The notes below the pieces were generated by a model, which saw nothing but the letters and a program-made list of their open reading frames with translations, ran no database searches and had not been told where the DNA came from. A DNA stretch of 64,000 nucleotides from Chitinophagaceae bacterium UBA4407 (GTDB lineage: Bacteria > Bacteroidota > Bacteroidia > Chitinophagales > Chitinophagaceae). The position numbers and the translations under genes are program-made. The stretch is from contig DGQT01000077.1 in assembly GCA_002390845.1 (NCBI GenBank), forward strand, positions 1 through 64,000, written 5' to 3'. Positions 45,469 to 53,387 of this stretch are shown here, one piece after another (within the stretch, counting starts at the first letter, position 1; each line of letters starts with the position of its first letter).

Positions 45469-46677
45469 TTATCTTCTGTTTGGTTTACCGCTAAATCTTC
45501 TGCGCTGTTCGGGCTTTGCAGTTCTGGGGCTGTATTCAGGTGTTGCACCAAACTGTTCAGGCACTTTTGCTTTGGTAACTTCATGCCCCAGCAACTTTTC
45601 TATCCGTGCAAATTTTTGCTGTTCTTTTTCGGTGATAAATGTGTAGGCGGTTCCTTCGCTTGCAGCCCTTGCGGTACGGCCAATGCGGTGAACATAATCT
45701 TCACCGTCGTTGGGTACATCGTAATTGATTACAAGATCAATATCTTCAATATCTATGCCTCTTGAAAGCAGGTCGGTAGCAACTAAAATCTTCAGCCGCT
45801 TATTTTTAAAATCGATCAGCACCTGTTCGCGCTGCTCCTGTAAAAGATCTGAATGAATTTCTTCAATCGAAAATTTAGCGCGTTTTAATTCACGGCTCAG
45901 CGCTTTTACATTTTGCTTTTTTGAACAGAATACCAGTACGCTTCCAAACTCTTTTTGCTGCAGAATAAATTTTACCAGGGGAATCTTCTGCGGCTCATAC
46001 ACTACGAATGCTTCCTGCACAATTTTCTCCGGCGGCTTCGAAATGGCGATATTTATCTCCAACGGATTGTGGAGTATTTTTCTTGCCAGCTCCCGCATTT
46101 TTACGGGCATGGTAGCAGAGAAGAGCAGGTTTTGCCTGTGCTTTGGCAGAAAAGAAATAATCTTTGTAATGTCATCGTTAAAGCCCATGTCCAGCATGCG
46201 GTCTGCCTCATCGAGTATTAAATATTTTAACCCCTGCAATTTTACATAACCCATATTCAGGTGGGCGATCATTCTGCCTGGTGTGCAGATTACTACGTCT
46301 GCACCGCTTGACAATGCTTTCTTTTCTGCAGTAAACAATGCGCCATCGCCGCCGCCGTAAACGGGTATAGAACTTACTGACGTAAAGTAAGAAAGCCCTT
46401 CAAGTGTTTGCGCAATTTGTATGGCAAGTTCTCTTGTGGGCACAATAATCAATGCATTGATATGCTTTTCATCGTGCGGCTCGGTAAGTAGTTTATTTAC
46501 TACCGGCAGCAGAAAGGCTGCAGTTTTACCCGTGCCGGTTTGTGCAGAGGCTATAATATCCCTGCCTGCGAGTATGGGTGGTATAACCTGTTCCTGAACA
46601 GGGGTTGCATTTGTATAACCCATGGCCTCTATACCTTCGAGCAGTCGCTCATCAAAACCAAAATCTTTAAAAGTCAA
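45469..46677 (-). CDS. DEAD-box RNA helicase (RhlE-like)
   Basis: 402 residues. ATP-dependent RNA unwinding for ribosome assembly or RNA decay. All motifs visible: Q motif region (FKDFGFDERLLEGIEAMGYT; ATPVQEQVIP), motif I AQTGTGKT near 46, PTRELAIQ, motif II DEADRMLDMGF near 152, motif III SATMP, and HRIGRTARA near 325. The C-terminal tail is short and basic (RTAKPEQRRRFSGKPNRR), as in RhlE-type proteins, and probably binds RNA. Cytoplasmic. Upstream promoter region faces the Tat-exported gene. Confidence 0.93.
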   Translation of the reverse strand: MTFKDFGFDERLLEGIEAMGYTNATPVQEQVIPPILAGRDIIASAQTGTGKTAAFLLPVVNKLLTEPHDEKHINALIIVPTRELAIQIAQTLEGLSYFTSVSSIPVYGGGDGALFTAEKKALSSGADVVICTPGRMIAHLNMGYVKLQGLKYLILDEADRMLDMGFNDDITKIISFLPKHRQNLLFSATMPVKMRELARKILHNPLEINIAISKPPEKIVQEAFVVYEPQKIPLVKFILQQKEFGSVLVFCSKKQNVKALSRELKRAKFSIEEIHSDLLQEQREQVLIDFKNKRLKILVATDLLSRGIDIEDIDLVINYDVPNDGEDYVHRIGRTARAASEGTAYTFITEKEQQKFARIEKLLGHEVTKAKVPEQFGATPEYSPRTAKPEQRRRFSGKPNRR

Positions 46678-46858
46678 AATAGTTATTGCTTGTTCAATGA
46701 TGTAATCCGGTAAAGATAAGGCGATATCCTTGTAAAGTTATTTTTCGTGAGGCAAGGCGGGGTGATGCATAAATATCTTTTATTTACAGCTTCGCCTGTG
46801 TTTCATATTTTAGCTATCTGAATTTGTTTTTAATCATATCCCACATAAAAAAACAATC

Positions 46859-47782
46859 ATGCAACGCAGAAAATTCATGCAGCAATCCGTAATGGCAGGC
46901 GCAGGTTTATTTACAGCAGCGAAAGTATCAGCGGCTAACAATAACACGGCTGACAATAAGCCTTTCAACCTTAACTATGGTATTCATGATGGTACTTTTA
47001 AAAACAGTGCCGGCAGCAACTTTCTTGATCAGATTCAGTTTGCTTACGACATGGGGTTTCGCGCCATTGAAGACAATGGCATGATGAGCCGCCCTGTTGA
47101 TCAGCAGCAAAAGATCGGCGACAAGCTTGCCAAATTGGGCATGAGTATGGGCGTATTTGTTATTACTACCGATAACTGGCATTGGAAAAAATCTTTAACT
47201 ACAGGCAAACAGGAATGGACCGATAAAATGATCACCGACTGCAAAACTGCCGTTGAAGTTGCCAGGCGATGCAATGCAAAATATATGACGGTGGTGCCCG
47301 GCAATTACGAACCCGAATTGCCACATGAATATCAAACAGCCAATGTAATTACAGCTTTACGTAAAGGCGCTGAAATATTAGAGCCGCACGGATTGGTAAT
47401 GGTGCTCGAGGCGTTGAGTGATAACCCTGATCTTTTTCTGCGACACACCGATCAAACAGTAATGATCTGCAAAGCAGTGAATAGCCCTGCATGCAAATTT
47501 CTTTTCGACATGTATCACATGCAACGCAACGAAGGCAATATCATCAACAATCTTGATGCTGCATGGAATGAAATTGGCTACTTACAAATTGGCGATAACC
47601 CTGGCCGCAACGAACCCACTACCGGCGAAATGAATTACAAGAATATCTTTAAACATATACACAGCAAGGGTTACAAGGGCGTGCTGGGTATGGAGCATGG
47701 TGCGGCAAAACCAGGGAAAGAAGGCGAACTTGCACTTATAAAAGCCTACCGCTGGAGCGACGATTTTCTGACCGAAGGCTGA
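46859..47782 (+). CDS. Tat-exported sugar phosphate isomerase/epimerase-like TIM barrel protein
   Basis: 307 residues. Twin-arginine signal (MQRRKFMQQSVMAGAGLF, cut after KVSA), so it is exported folded. The mature part is an AP-endonuclease-2/hydroxypyruvate isomerase-type TIM barrel: NLNYGIHDGTF, FAYDMGFRAIEDNG, MVLEALSDNPDLFLRH with metal-binding Glu, FLFDMYHMQRNEG, YLQIGDNPGRNEPTTGE and GVLGMEHGAA, which are the usual metal and sugar positions of hydroxypyruvate isomerase-like proteins. Probable periplasmic sugar isomerase or epimerase; exact reaction unknown. Terminator follows. Confidence 0.87.
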   Translation: MQRRKFMQQSVMAGAGLFTAAKVSAANNNTADNKPFNLNYGIHDGTFKNSAGSNFLDQIQFAYDMGFRAIEDNGMMSRPVDQQQKIGDKLAKLGMSMGVFVITTDNWHWKKSLTTGKQEWTDKMITDCKTAVEVARRCNAKYMTVVPGNYEPELPHEYQTANVITALRKGAEILEPHGLVMVLEALSDNPDLFLRHTDQTVMICKAVNSPACKFLFDMYHMQRNEGNIINNLDAAWNEIGYLQIGDNPGRNEPTTGEMNYKNIFKHIHSKGYKGVLGMEHGAAKPGKEGELALIKAYRWSDDFLTEG

Positions 47783-47805
47783 TAAAAAATATTTGCTGCT
47801 GCGCA

Positions 47806-47834
47806 AAAAGCTAAAGTGTAATGCTTTAGCTTTT
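47806..47834 (+). terminator. Intrinsic terminator
   Basis: 11 bp stem AAAAGCTAAAG / CTTTAGCTTTT with a 7-base loop, 23 bases after the stop of the TIM-barrel gene. Confidence 0.85.
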
Positions 47835-47900
47835 CTGTTTTATGCAATGAGATAAAATACAATTTTTATTAGCCCGGCAAATGAATATTTATGAGGCTTT

Positions 47901-48045
47901 GTTGCGTCGCACACGTGTACGTTGGATACTTTACTGAGCCTTACCGAAGCGAATAATGGCCGATTATGTTGGTGCAAAATCCGCTTCAATCTACGCTGCA
48001 ATAAAAGTTCCTGAGAATTACCATTGCACAAGAGTGCGACGCAAC
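47901..48045. repeat. Inverted pair of dispersed repeats
   Basis: Reverse core GTTGCGTCGCACACGTGTAC (47901-47920) with a CCGAAGCGAA tail, and forward core GCACAAGAGTGCGACGCAAC (48026-48045). It separates convergent genes. Confidence 0.85.
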
Positions 48046-48084
48046 AAAAGCCCAATCAAAGTTTCTGCAGCCGGGTCAATAAAA

Positions 48085-50091
48085 TCAATAATTCATTAAA
48101 CGCGTTACATATTCGTGCAGCCTTGCTTTTGCAAGGAAATTTTTTTCCAGTTCAATGTTAAACGGAATGGGCGTATCTAGCGATGCACAACGCAGTACCG
48201 GTGCATCGAGCAGTTCAAAATAATGCTCGTTGATCCATGCAGCAATTTCGCCACCTATGCCGCCAATCAACGTGTCTTCGTGAAGTATCAATACTTTTCC
48301 GGTACGTGAAACCGATGCTTTAATGGCATCGTAATCCAATGGCAGCAAGGTTCTCAGGTCGAGTATATCAATACTCGTATCTCGGTGTTGTGCCGCATAT
48401 TCCAAAGCCCAATGTACACCGGCGCCGTAGGTAATAATGCTGATATGTTCGCCCTGCCGCACATGTTTTGCTTTACCTATTTCAATTTCATAATACGTTT
48501 CGGGTACCGGGCCGCTTACGCTTCTGTACAAAGCCTTATGCTCAAAATACATAACGGGATTGGGATCGTTTATTGCCGCAATCAGCAAACCTTTTGCATC
48601 GATTGGCGTGGATGGATACACCACCTTTAAACCCGGCGTATGAACAAACCATGCTTCGTTACTCTGCGAATGAAACGGGCCTGCACCTACACCTGCGCCA
48701 GTAGGCATGCGAATTACAACATCTGCAGCCTGGCCCCAGCGGTAATGAATTTTTGCGAGGTTATTAATGATTTGGTTAAAGCCTACCGTAACAAAATCTG
48801 CGAACTGCATTTCCATCATGCTCTTAAAACCTTCCAGGCTTAAACCCAGTGCAGTGCCGATTACAGCGCTTTCGCAAAGTGGGGTGTTGCGTACCCTTGC
48901 TTTGCCAAACTCGTTTACAAACCCTTCGGTTATTTTAAAAGCACCGCCGTATTCAGCAATATCCTGCCCCATTAAAACGAGATTGTTGTGCTGCTGCATC
49001 GATTGGTGCAGCCCTTCTTTAATGGCATCGATCATTCGTTTTTCAACACCGGGGTTCGTCTTCTCTATGCCAGGTTTTGAATTGTCAACTACTGTAGCAG
49101 GCGATTCGCTGCAGGGAGCATATACATCGTTGAGCTCTTCTGCTGTATTTGGAATTAATGAAGTTGCATTGTATGCAACCTGTAATTCCGATTCTATCGT
49201 TTGTTTAATTTCTTCTTTAAGATCATTGATCGTTTCAGCAGTTAAGATTTGCTCGGCGATTAAATAATGTTCATAGTTGGCAACCGGGTCTTTTTGCGCC
49301 CATTCTTCAAACAGTTCTTTAGGTACGTACTTGGTTCCGCTTGCTTCTTCGTGGCCGCGCATGCGAAAAGTCATGCACTCGATCAGGTAAGGTTTTTGTT
49401 CGCGGATGCAATATTCACGCACCCCCTTAACCGTATCGATCACTTCTAAAATATTGTTCCCATCTATGCGCACCCCTTCCATGCCATAACCTTTGGCACG
49501 GTCAACCAAACTTTCACAACGGTATTGTTCATTAACCGGTGTGCTTAAACCGTAGCCGTTATTTTCTATGATAAAGATCACGGGCAAATCCCATACTGCG
49601 GCTACATTCAATGCTTCATGAAAATCGCCTTCACTGGTTCCGCCATCGCCTGTAAAAGCAAGCGATACTTTATGTTGCTGTTTTAATTTATAAGCCAAAG
49701 CCACACCATCGGCGATAGCAAGTTGTGGACCTAAATGCGAGATCATGCCACAGATATAATGCTCCTTAGTACCAAAGTGAAAACTCCGCTCCCTGCCTTT
49801 GCTGTAGCCATCTTTATTGCCCTGCCACTGCATAAATAATTTATTCAGTGGCATATTGCGCCCTGTAAAAACACCCAGGTTTCTGTGCAGTGGCATTATC
49901 CATTCATCCTGTTGCATTGCGTAAGTGCAACCAACTGAAATGGCTTCCTGGCCAATGCCACTGAACCATTTACTGATTTTACCCTGCCGCAGCAGCAACA
50001 GCATTTTATCTTCAATCAGGCGGGGCAGTAATAATTTTTTATATACAAGCAGCAGCTCATCATTGGCGAGGTTCTTTCTATCGAAATACAT
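48085..50091 (-). CDS. Fused 2-oxoacid dehydrogenase E1 alpha/beta subunit
   Basis: 668 residues. Thiamine diphosphate-dependent E1 of a pyruvate or branched-chain 2-oxoacid dehydrogenase complex, alpha and beta parts in one chain. Alpha, residues 1-315: GIGQEAISVGCTYAM, ThDP motif from GDGGTSEGDFHEALN to ENNGYGLS, RMRGHEEASG. Beta, 345-668: AIKEGLHQSMQQHNNLVLMG, GQDIAEYGGAFKITEG, FADFVTVGFNQI, RMPTGAGVGAGPFHSQSNEA, LHEDTLIGGIGGEIAAWI. No lipoyl E2 or E3 gene is adjacent. Alpha/beta fusion is common in Bacteroidota. Substrate preference (pyruvate or branched chain) is not decided by sequence here. Confidence 0.93.
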   Translation of the reverse strand: MYFDRKNLANDELLLVYKKLLLPRLIEDKMLLLLRQGKISKWFSGIGQEAISVGCTYAMQQDEWIMPLHRNLGVFTGRNMPLNKLFMQWQGNKDGYSKGRERSFHFGTKEHYICGMISHLGPQLAIADGVALAYKLKQQHKVSLAFTGDGGTSEGDFHEALNVAAVWDLPVIFIIENNGYGLSTPVNEQYRCESLVDRAKGYGMEGVRIDGNNILEVIDTVKGVREYCIREQKPYLIECMTFRMRGHEEASGTKYVPKELFEEWAQKDPVANYEHYLIAEQILTAETINDLKEEIKQTIESELQVAYNATSLIPNTAEELNDVYAPCSESPATVVDNSKPGIEKTNPGVEKRMIDAIKEGLHQSMQQHNNLVLMGQDIAEYGGAFKITEGFVNEFGKARVRNTPLCESAVIGTALGLSLEGFKSMMEMQFADFVTVGFNQIINNLAKIHYRWGQAADVVIRMPTGAGVGAGPFHSQSNEAWFVHTPGLKVVYPSTPIDAKGLLIAAINDPNPVMYFEHKALYRSVSGPVPETYYEIEIGKAKHVRQGEHISIITYGAGVHWALEYAAQHRDTSIDILDLRTLLPLDYDAIKASVSRTGKVLILHEDTLIGGIGGEIAAWINEHYFELLDAPVLRCASLDTPIPFNIELEKNFLAKARLHEYVTRLMNY

Positions 50092-50233
50092 GGCGGCAAT
50101 ACGTTTTGAGTATTGCGAATATAGTTGTTATTGGCATTTAATATTTGCGGGCAGTGGAAAGCAAAATACTTTGTAGCAGTTGAAATAAGAAAGGCATTCA
50201 TTGGCCCGGCAGTTTGAACATTGATGAGCTTTT

Positions 50234-50253
50234 GTTGCGTCGCACACTTGTAC
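50234..50253 (-). repeat. Dispersed repeat, single reverse copy
   Basis: GTTGCGTCGCACACTTGTAC, then GTTCGG, upstream of the E1 gene and 34 bases before a terminator. Confidence 0.85.
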
Positions 50254-50286
50254 GTTCGGATTATAAAGCATCAATGCTAATGATAG

Positions 50287-50321
50287 AAAGAGGCCGGGCG
50301 TTTAAAACGCCCGGCCTCTTT
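50287..50321 (-). terminator. Strong intrinsic terminator
   Basis: 17 bp perfect stem AAAGAGGCCGGGCGTTT / AAACGCCCGGCCTCTTT around one base. It follows the 301-residue gene on the minus strand with 17 bases between; flanking T and A runs make it usable in both directions. Confidence 0.92.
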
Positions 50322-50338
50322 TGTGTTCTGGCTTTATT

Positions 50339-51244
50339 TTACACTACCGGTGTAAGCGCAATATCGAGCTTATTTACCTGACCTAGTTTTACGTTGATGT
50401 TTGATAGTATGTTATCCTGGTAACCTGCACGTGTTACTTTGATGGTATAGATGCCATGAACTATGGGTTTTATTTGGTATTTGCCTTGTGGCGTTGCAGT
50501 AGCTGTGACACCTGTTTCTTCAATTAATATGGAGGCACCTTTAATTGGGCTGCTGTCTATTGAATTGGTAACCGTTCCTGTTAATTCTGTTGTAACCTTG
50601 CCGGGGTCTATTATTACGCGGTTTGCTTTATAGGTATTTACAAAATCGGGATTGGCTGCTTTAAAGCCTGCAAGGGTTTTATCCATCTGTTCTTTTAATA
50701 TGAGGTCTGTTGCCGCAAATAAATTCTTTTGATTGAGCCTTATTGTTTTTTTAAGTGCTGCTGCATTGCGTGGTGTGGGCACTTTTAATTTGTAGGCAAT
50801 GATGGTTGTTTGCAGGGAAGCAAGCAATGGTGCTGTAATACCAAAAGGTGTAAGTGCGACAAGATTTGCAGTGCCTGCATCGTGGATGTTCTGGCAGCGC
50901 ACCGGAAGCAGTTCATCTTTTGTTTCGAACAGATCGGAAGCAGAAAAATTTACCTGAGCTTTGAGTGTGTTGTCGTTAATGGAGGATGCATAAGCGAAGA
51001 TGGGAGCGGCCACATCGGCACCCAATTGTGCCAGAGTTTTTTTACTTACTTTTTTATCGGTGGCAATGCCTTTTGTTACCTGATCTTCCTGCTGTGCGCT
51101 GGCAATAATGGCTGCAACATTTGCTTTAAAGGCTGTAAATGCTGTGGCGAAGGCGGGTACTGTGTTTACGATGGGCATGTTATTATCGCAGTAGGTTTGG
51201 GTTGCGCGGTACATGCCGAGTTTGGATTCTAACTTAGCGTTCAT
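50339..51244 (-). CDS. Helical protein with C-terminal carboxypeptidase-regulatory-like domain
   Basis: 301 residues, no signal peptide. Residues 1-205 are an Ala/Thr/Lys-rich, all-helical region (FATAFTAFKANVAAIIASAQ; KKTLAQLGADVAAPIFAYA; TLKAQVNFSASDLFE) of a type seen in Bacteroidota hypothetical proteins. Residues 216-301 are a beta-sandwich CarboxypepD_reg-like domain (ELTGTVTNSIDSSPIKGASI, YQIKPIVHGIYTIKVTRAGY), normally extracellular. Without a visible export signal its location is uncertain. The helical part may be structural. Function unknown. Followed by a strong terminator. Confidence 0.75.
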   Translation of the reverse strand: MNAKLESKLGMYRATQTYCDNNMPIVNTVPAFATAFTAFKANVAAIIASAQQEDQVTKGIATDKKVSKKTLAQLGADVAAPIFAYASSINDNTLKAQVNFSASDLFETKDELLPVRCQNIHDAGTANLVALTPFGITAPLLASLQTTIIAYKLKVPTPRNAAALKKTIRLNQKNLFAATDLILKEQMDKTLAGFKAANPDFVNTYKANRVIIDPGKVTTELTGTVTNSIDSSPIKGASILIEETGVTATATPQGKYQIKPIVHGIYTIKVTRAGYQDNILSNINVKLGQVNKLDIALTPVV

Positions 51245-51296
51245 AGCTTATTTTTTTTAAGTTAATGAAAGGGATTTGATGGTTTATAGCGAAGAT

Positions 51297-51728
51297 TTAA
51301 TAACCGTTATTTAAGAAGTGAAGTTTTTCAGTGCTTTTCTTTTGGACACAGTTTATTGAACAGTGCGGATTCTTGACCCGCACAAATCCATTCTTGACCT
51401 GCACGAATCCATTCTTGACCCGCATAAATGCATTCTTGACCTGCACAAATGCATTCTTGACCTGCACAAATGCATTCTTGACAGTTGCGAAGTCATTCTT
51501 TCGATGTAAAAACGCATTCTTGACAGGTTCGAGGTCATTCTTTCGATGTAAAAATTCATTCTTGACCTGAAAAAATCCATTCTTTTGATGTAAGAAACCA
51601 TTCTTAGAGGTTAGAATTTCATTTCTTGAATGTATAAAGCACTGAAAATGAAGCGAATTGGAAAAATGCCGCTTAAAAGGCGGTTTTACCCGTGGCGGGC
51701 TGTGGTTATTTGGGTTGCGTGAATACAT
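51297..51728 (-). CDS. Possible heptad-repeat protein from a 21 bp tandem array
   Basis: 143 codons. Residues 30-120 are about twelve heptads of the type (V)KNAF(V/L)(Q/H) coming from a 21 bp tandem unit (51367-51604, typical unit CATTCTTGACCTGCACAAAT). Periodic Phe/Val/Leu positions could make a coiled coil or amphipathic helix. Because 21 is a multiple of three, other frames are also open across it, so coding is uncertain. The Asn-Ala-Phe-type reading on the minus strand has the most regular heptads. Flanks (MYSRNPNNHSPPRVKPPFKR) are basic. Function unknown; low confidence as a gene. Confidence 0.4.
   Translation of the reverse strand: MYSRNPNNHSPPRVKPPFKRHFSNSLHFQCFIHSRNEILTSKNGFLHQKNGFFQVKNEFLHRKNDLEPVKNAFLHRKNDFATVKNAFVQVKNAFVQVKNAFMRVKNGFVQVKNGFVRVKNPHCSINCVQKKSTEKLHFLNNGY
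51367..51604. repeat. 21 bp tandem repeat array, about 11 units
   Basis: CATTCTTGACCTGCACAAAT-like units in register; central ones (51430-51480) are identical or nearly so, and later units alternate with a CATTCTTTCGATGTAAAAA form, giving a higher-order 42 bp pattern towards 51600. Confidence 0.9.
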
Positions 51729-51933
51729 AATACGTCTTTTTTTAAAAAAAAGAGGGTATTATGCTGACTGATTACTAAGGTACTAACTGATGTTTAGAAA
51801 TGCAATTTTTTTGAAAGAATGAAGAATAAATTTTAGAAATTTATTTTAGGGCGTCTAAAATTTTAATTTAAAGCAATAAAAATAATTATTAAGTTTATAA
51901 ACCAATCCGATTGCAAACTTTAAAACCCCGCTT

Positions 51934-53358
51934 ATGAAAACAATACTTGTATTTTCTTTTTTAGCATTGGCTAATCTGTATGCTTACCTGAATCAAAGTT
52001 ATTTTGGTACTATCAGTGTGTGCAACATTATGGAAGACTTATGTGAAACTGATTTAAGTGTCATTATTCCCGGTATCAAAATCGACTCTGTTATTGACGC
52101 TACTTATGGAAAGGAAGGTGTTTCAGAAGATGTGTTTTATGAAGATGATGGGTGTGAAGAAAAAAACACTGATTATGATCATTGTGAAGATGGTTATAAC
52201 TCCATGAAATATGATGTTTATTATCCTGATTCAATAGATAATAAACGGGTTAGTTATAGCAGTTGTGGATTACCGGCAATTATAATGTTTCATGGAGGGA
52301 GTTTTAAAGAGTGCAGTGACAAACCTAATCCAGGTATAAAGCAAGTATGTTTGGAAATGGCTAAAAGAGGATTTATAGTTTTTAATGTTGAATATAGAAG
52401 AGGTGTATTAATTGATATTAGAAAACCATATATAGGCTACAGGCTAAAGTATATTTCCGCTCAACAAATTTTGGCTATATATAGAGCTTCTCAAGATGTG
52501 CGTGGAGCTATAAGAACTATTATTTATAAACAGCGTATAAGCAGCAATGATGGAAATTATAAGATTGATACAAATAACCTTTTTGTAGGTGGTATAAGTG
52601 CTGGTAGCTTGGCAGCAATGAACGCTGCTTATTATGAAAGACAAGGACAAATTGATTCTGCATGGCCTGGTGCAAGTACAGTAATGGGAGACATTGATCA
52701 GGATTACTATATAGGTGATACAAACATAAATTTTATACCCAAAATTAAAGGTGTATTAGATATGTGGGGAGCAATCGCTGTCCATAAAAGCAAGAGTGCT
52801 AACCCCGGATATTTCCTTGGAGGTAACCAAGGTAACCCAGCAATGATAGCATTTCAAGGTTATGAAGATGATATTTTTCCGGTCGATACTTCGTCGCTAT
52901 ATTTTTCACCAGATGTCTCTCCGAATGGTACAAATTATAATAATGAAACAAATTGCCTTGTTTCTGGCTCATCTTTTAGAATTGACACTGTTGCAAATTC
53001 TGTGGATTCTTACGCTATAGGAGCTGAAGGTATTTATAAAGTATTCAAGAATAAAGGAATTCCTGTAGAAGTTTATATAGATTGTACGATGGGACATGGA
53101 ATGGACACAGGAACTCCTTTTGATAGTGATTTCGGTACGAGTTATACTAATCAAAATGATGTATATAGTTATATAGCTGCAAGATCCACAACATTTTTTG
53201 TAACAGTTATTAAAGGATACGCTTCATCTTTAGGACGGGCAAGATTTGTTGAATGTAAAAATAACCGGGTCAAATGTGATTTAGCAGATGATGCTGAATG
53301 CGACTATGATATTGATCATGAAGTGAGTTATCGTTGTACCGATTTTCTTAATGAATAA
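51934..53358 (+). CDS. Secreted alpha/beta hydrolase (carboxylesterase/BD-FAE-like)
   Basis: 474 residues. N-terminal signal (MKTILVFSFLALANLYAYL). Oxyanion motif MFHGGSF near residue 113, strand FIVFNVEYRRG, nucleophile elbow GGISAGSLAAMN near 224 (Ser of G-x-S-x-G), acidic residue probably in YEDDIFPVDTSS near 312 and His in CTMGHGMDTG near 388, so a full catalytic triad is available. Esterases of this type remove acyl groups from polysaccharides or small esters. An acidic N-terminal insert (EDDGCEEKNTDYDHCEDG) and a Cys-rich tail (FVECKNNRVKCDLADD) are unusual. No T9SS domain. 29 bases before the next gene, so probably one operon. Confidence 0.82.
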   Translation: MKTILVFSFLALANLYAYLNQSYFGTISVCNIMEDLCETDLSVIIPGIKIDSVIDATYGKEGVSEDVFYEDDGCEEKNTDYDHCEDGYNSMKYDVYYPDSIDNKRVSYSSCGLPAIIMFHGGSFKECSDKPNPGIKQVCLEMAKRGFIVFNVEYRRGVLIDIRKPYIGYRLKYISAQQILAIYRASQDVRGAIRTIIYKQRISSNDGNYKIDTNNLFVGGISAGSLAAMNAAYYERQGQIDSAWPGASTVMGDIDQDYYIGDTNINFIPKIKGVLDMWGAIAVHKSKSANPGYFLGGNQGNPAMIAFQGYEDDIFPVDTSSLYFSPDVSPNGTNYNNETNCLVSGSSFRIDTVANSVDSYAIGAEGIYKVFKNKGIPVEVYIDCTMGHGMDTGTPFDSDFGTSYTNQNDVYSYIAARSTTFFVTVIKGYASSLGRARFVECKNNRVKCDLADDAECDYDIDHEVSYRCTDFLNE

Positions 53359-53387
53359 TAATTTTATAAAATATAAATACTAGTGAT

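Noticed and set aside
51331..51570. Plus-strand and second minus-strand frames in the 21 bp array
   Set aside because: Open only because the unit length is a multiple of three; less regular heptads than the chosen frame.
51367..51604. CRISPR array
   Set aside because: Units are contiguous 21 bp repeats without unique spacers and there are no cas genes.
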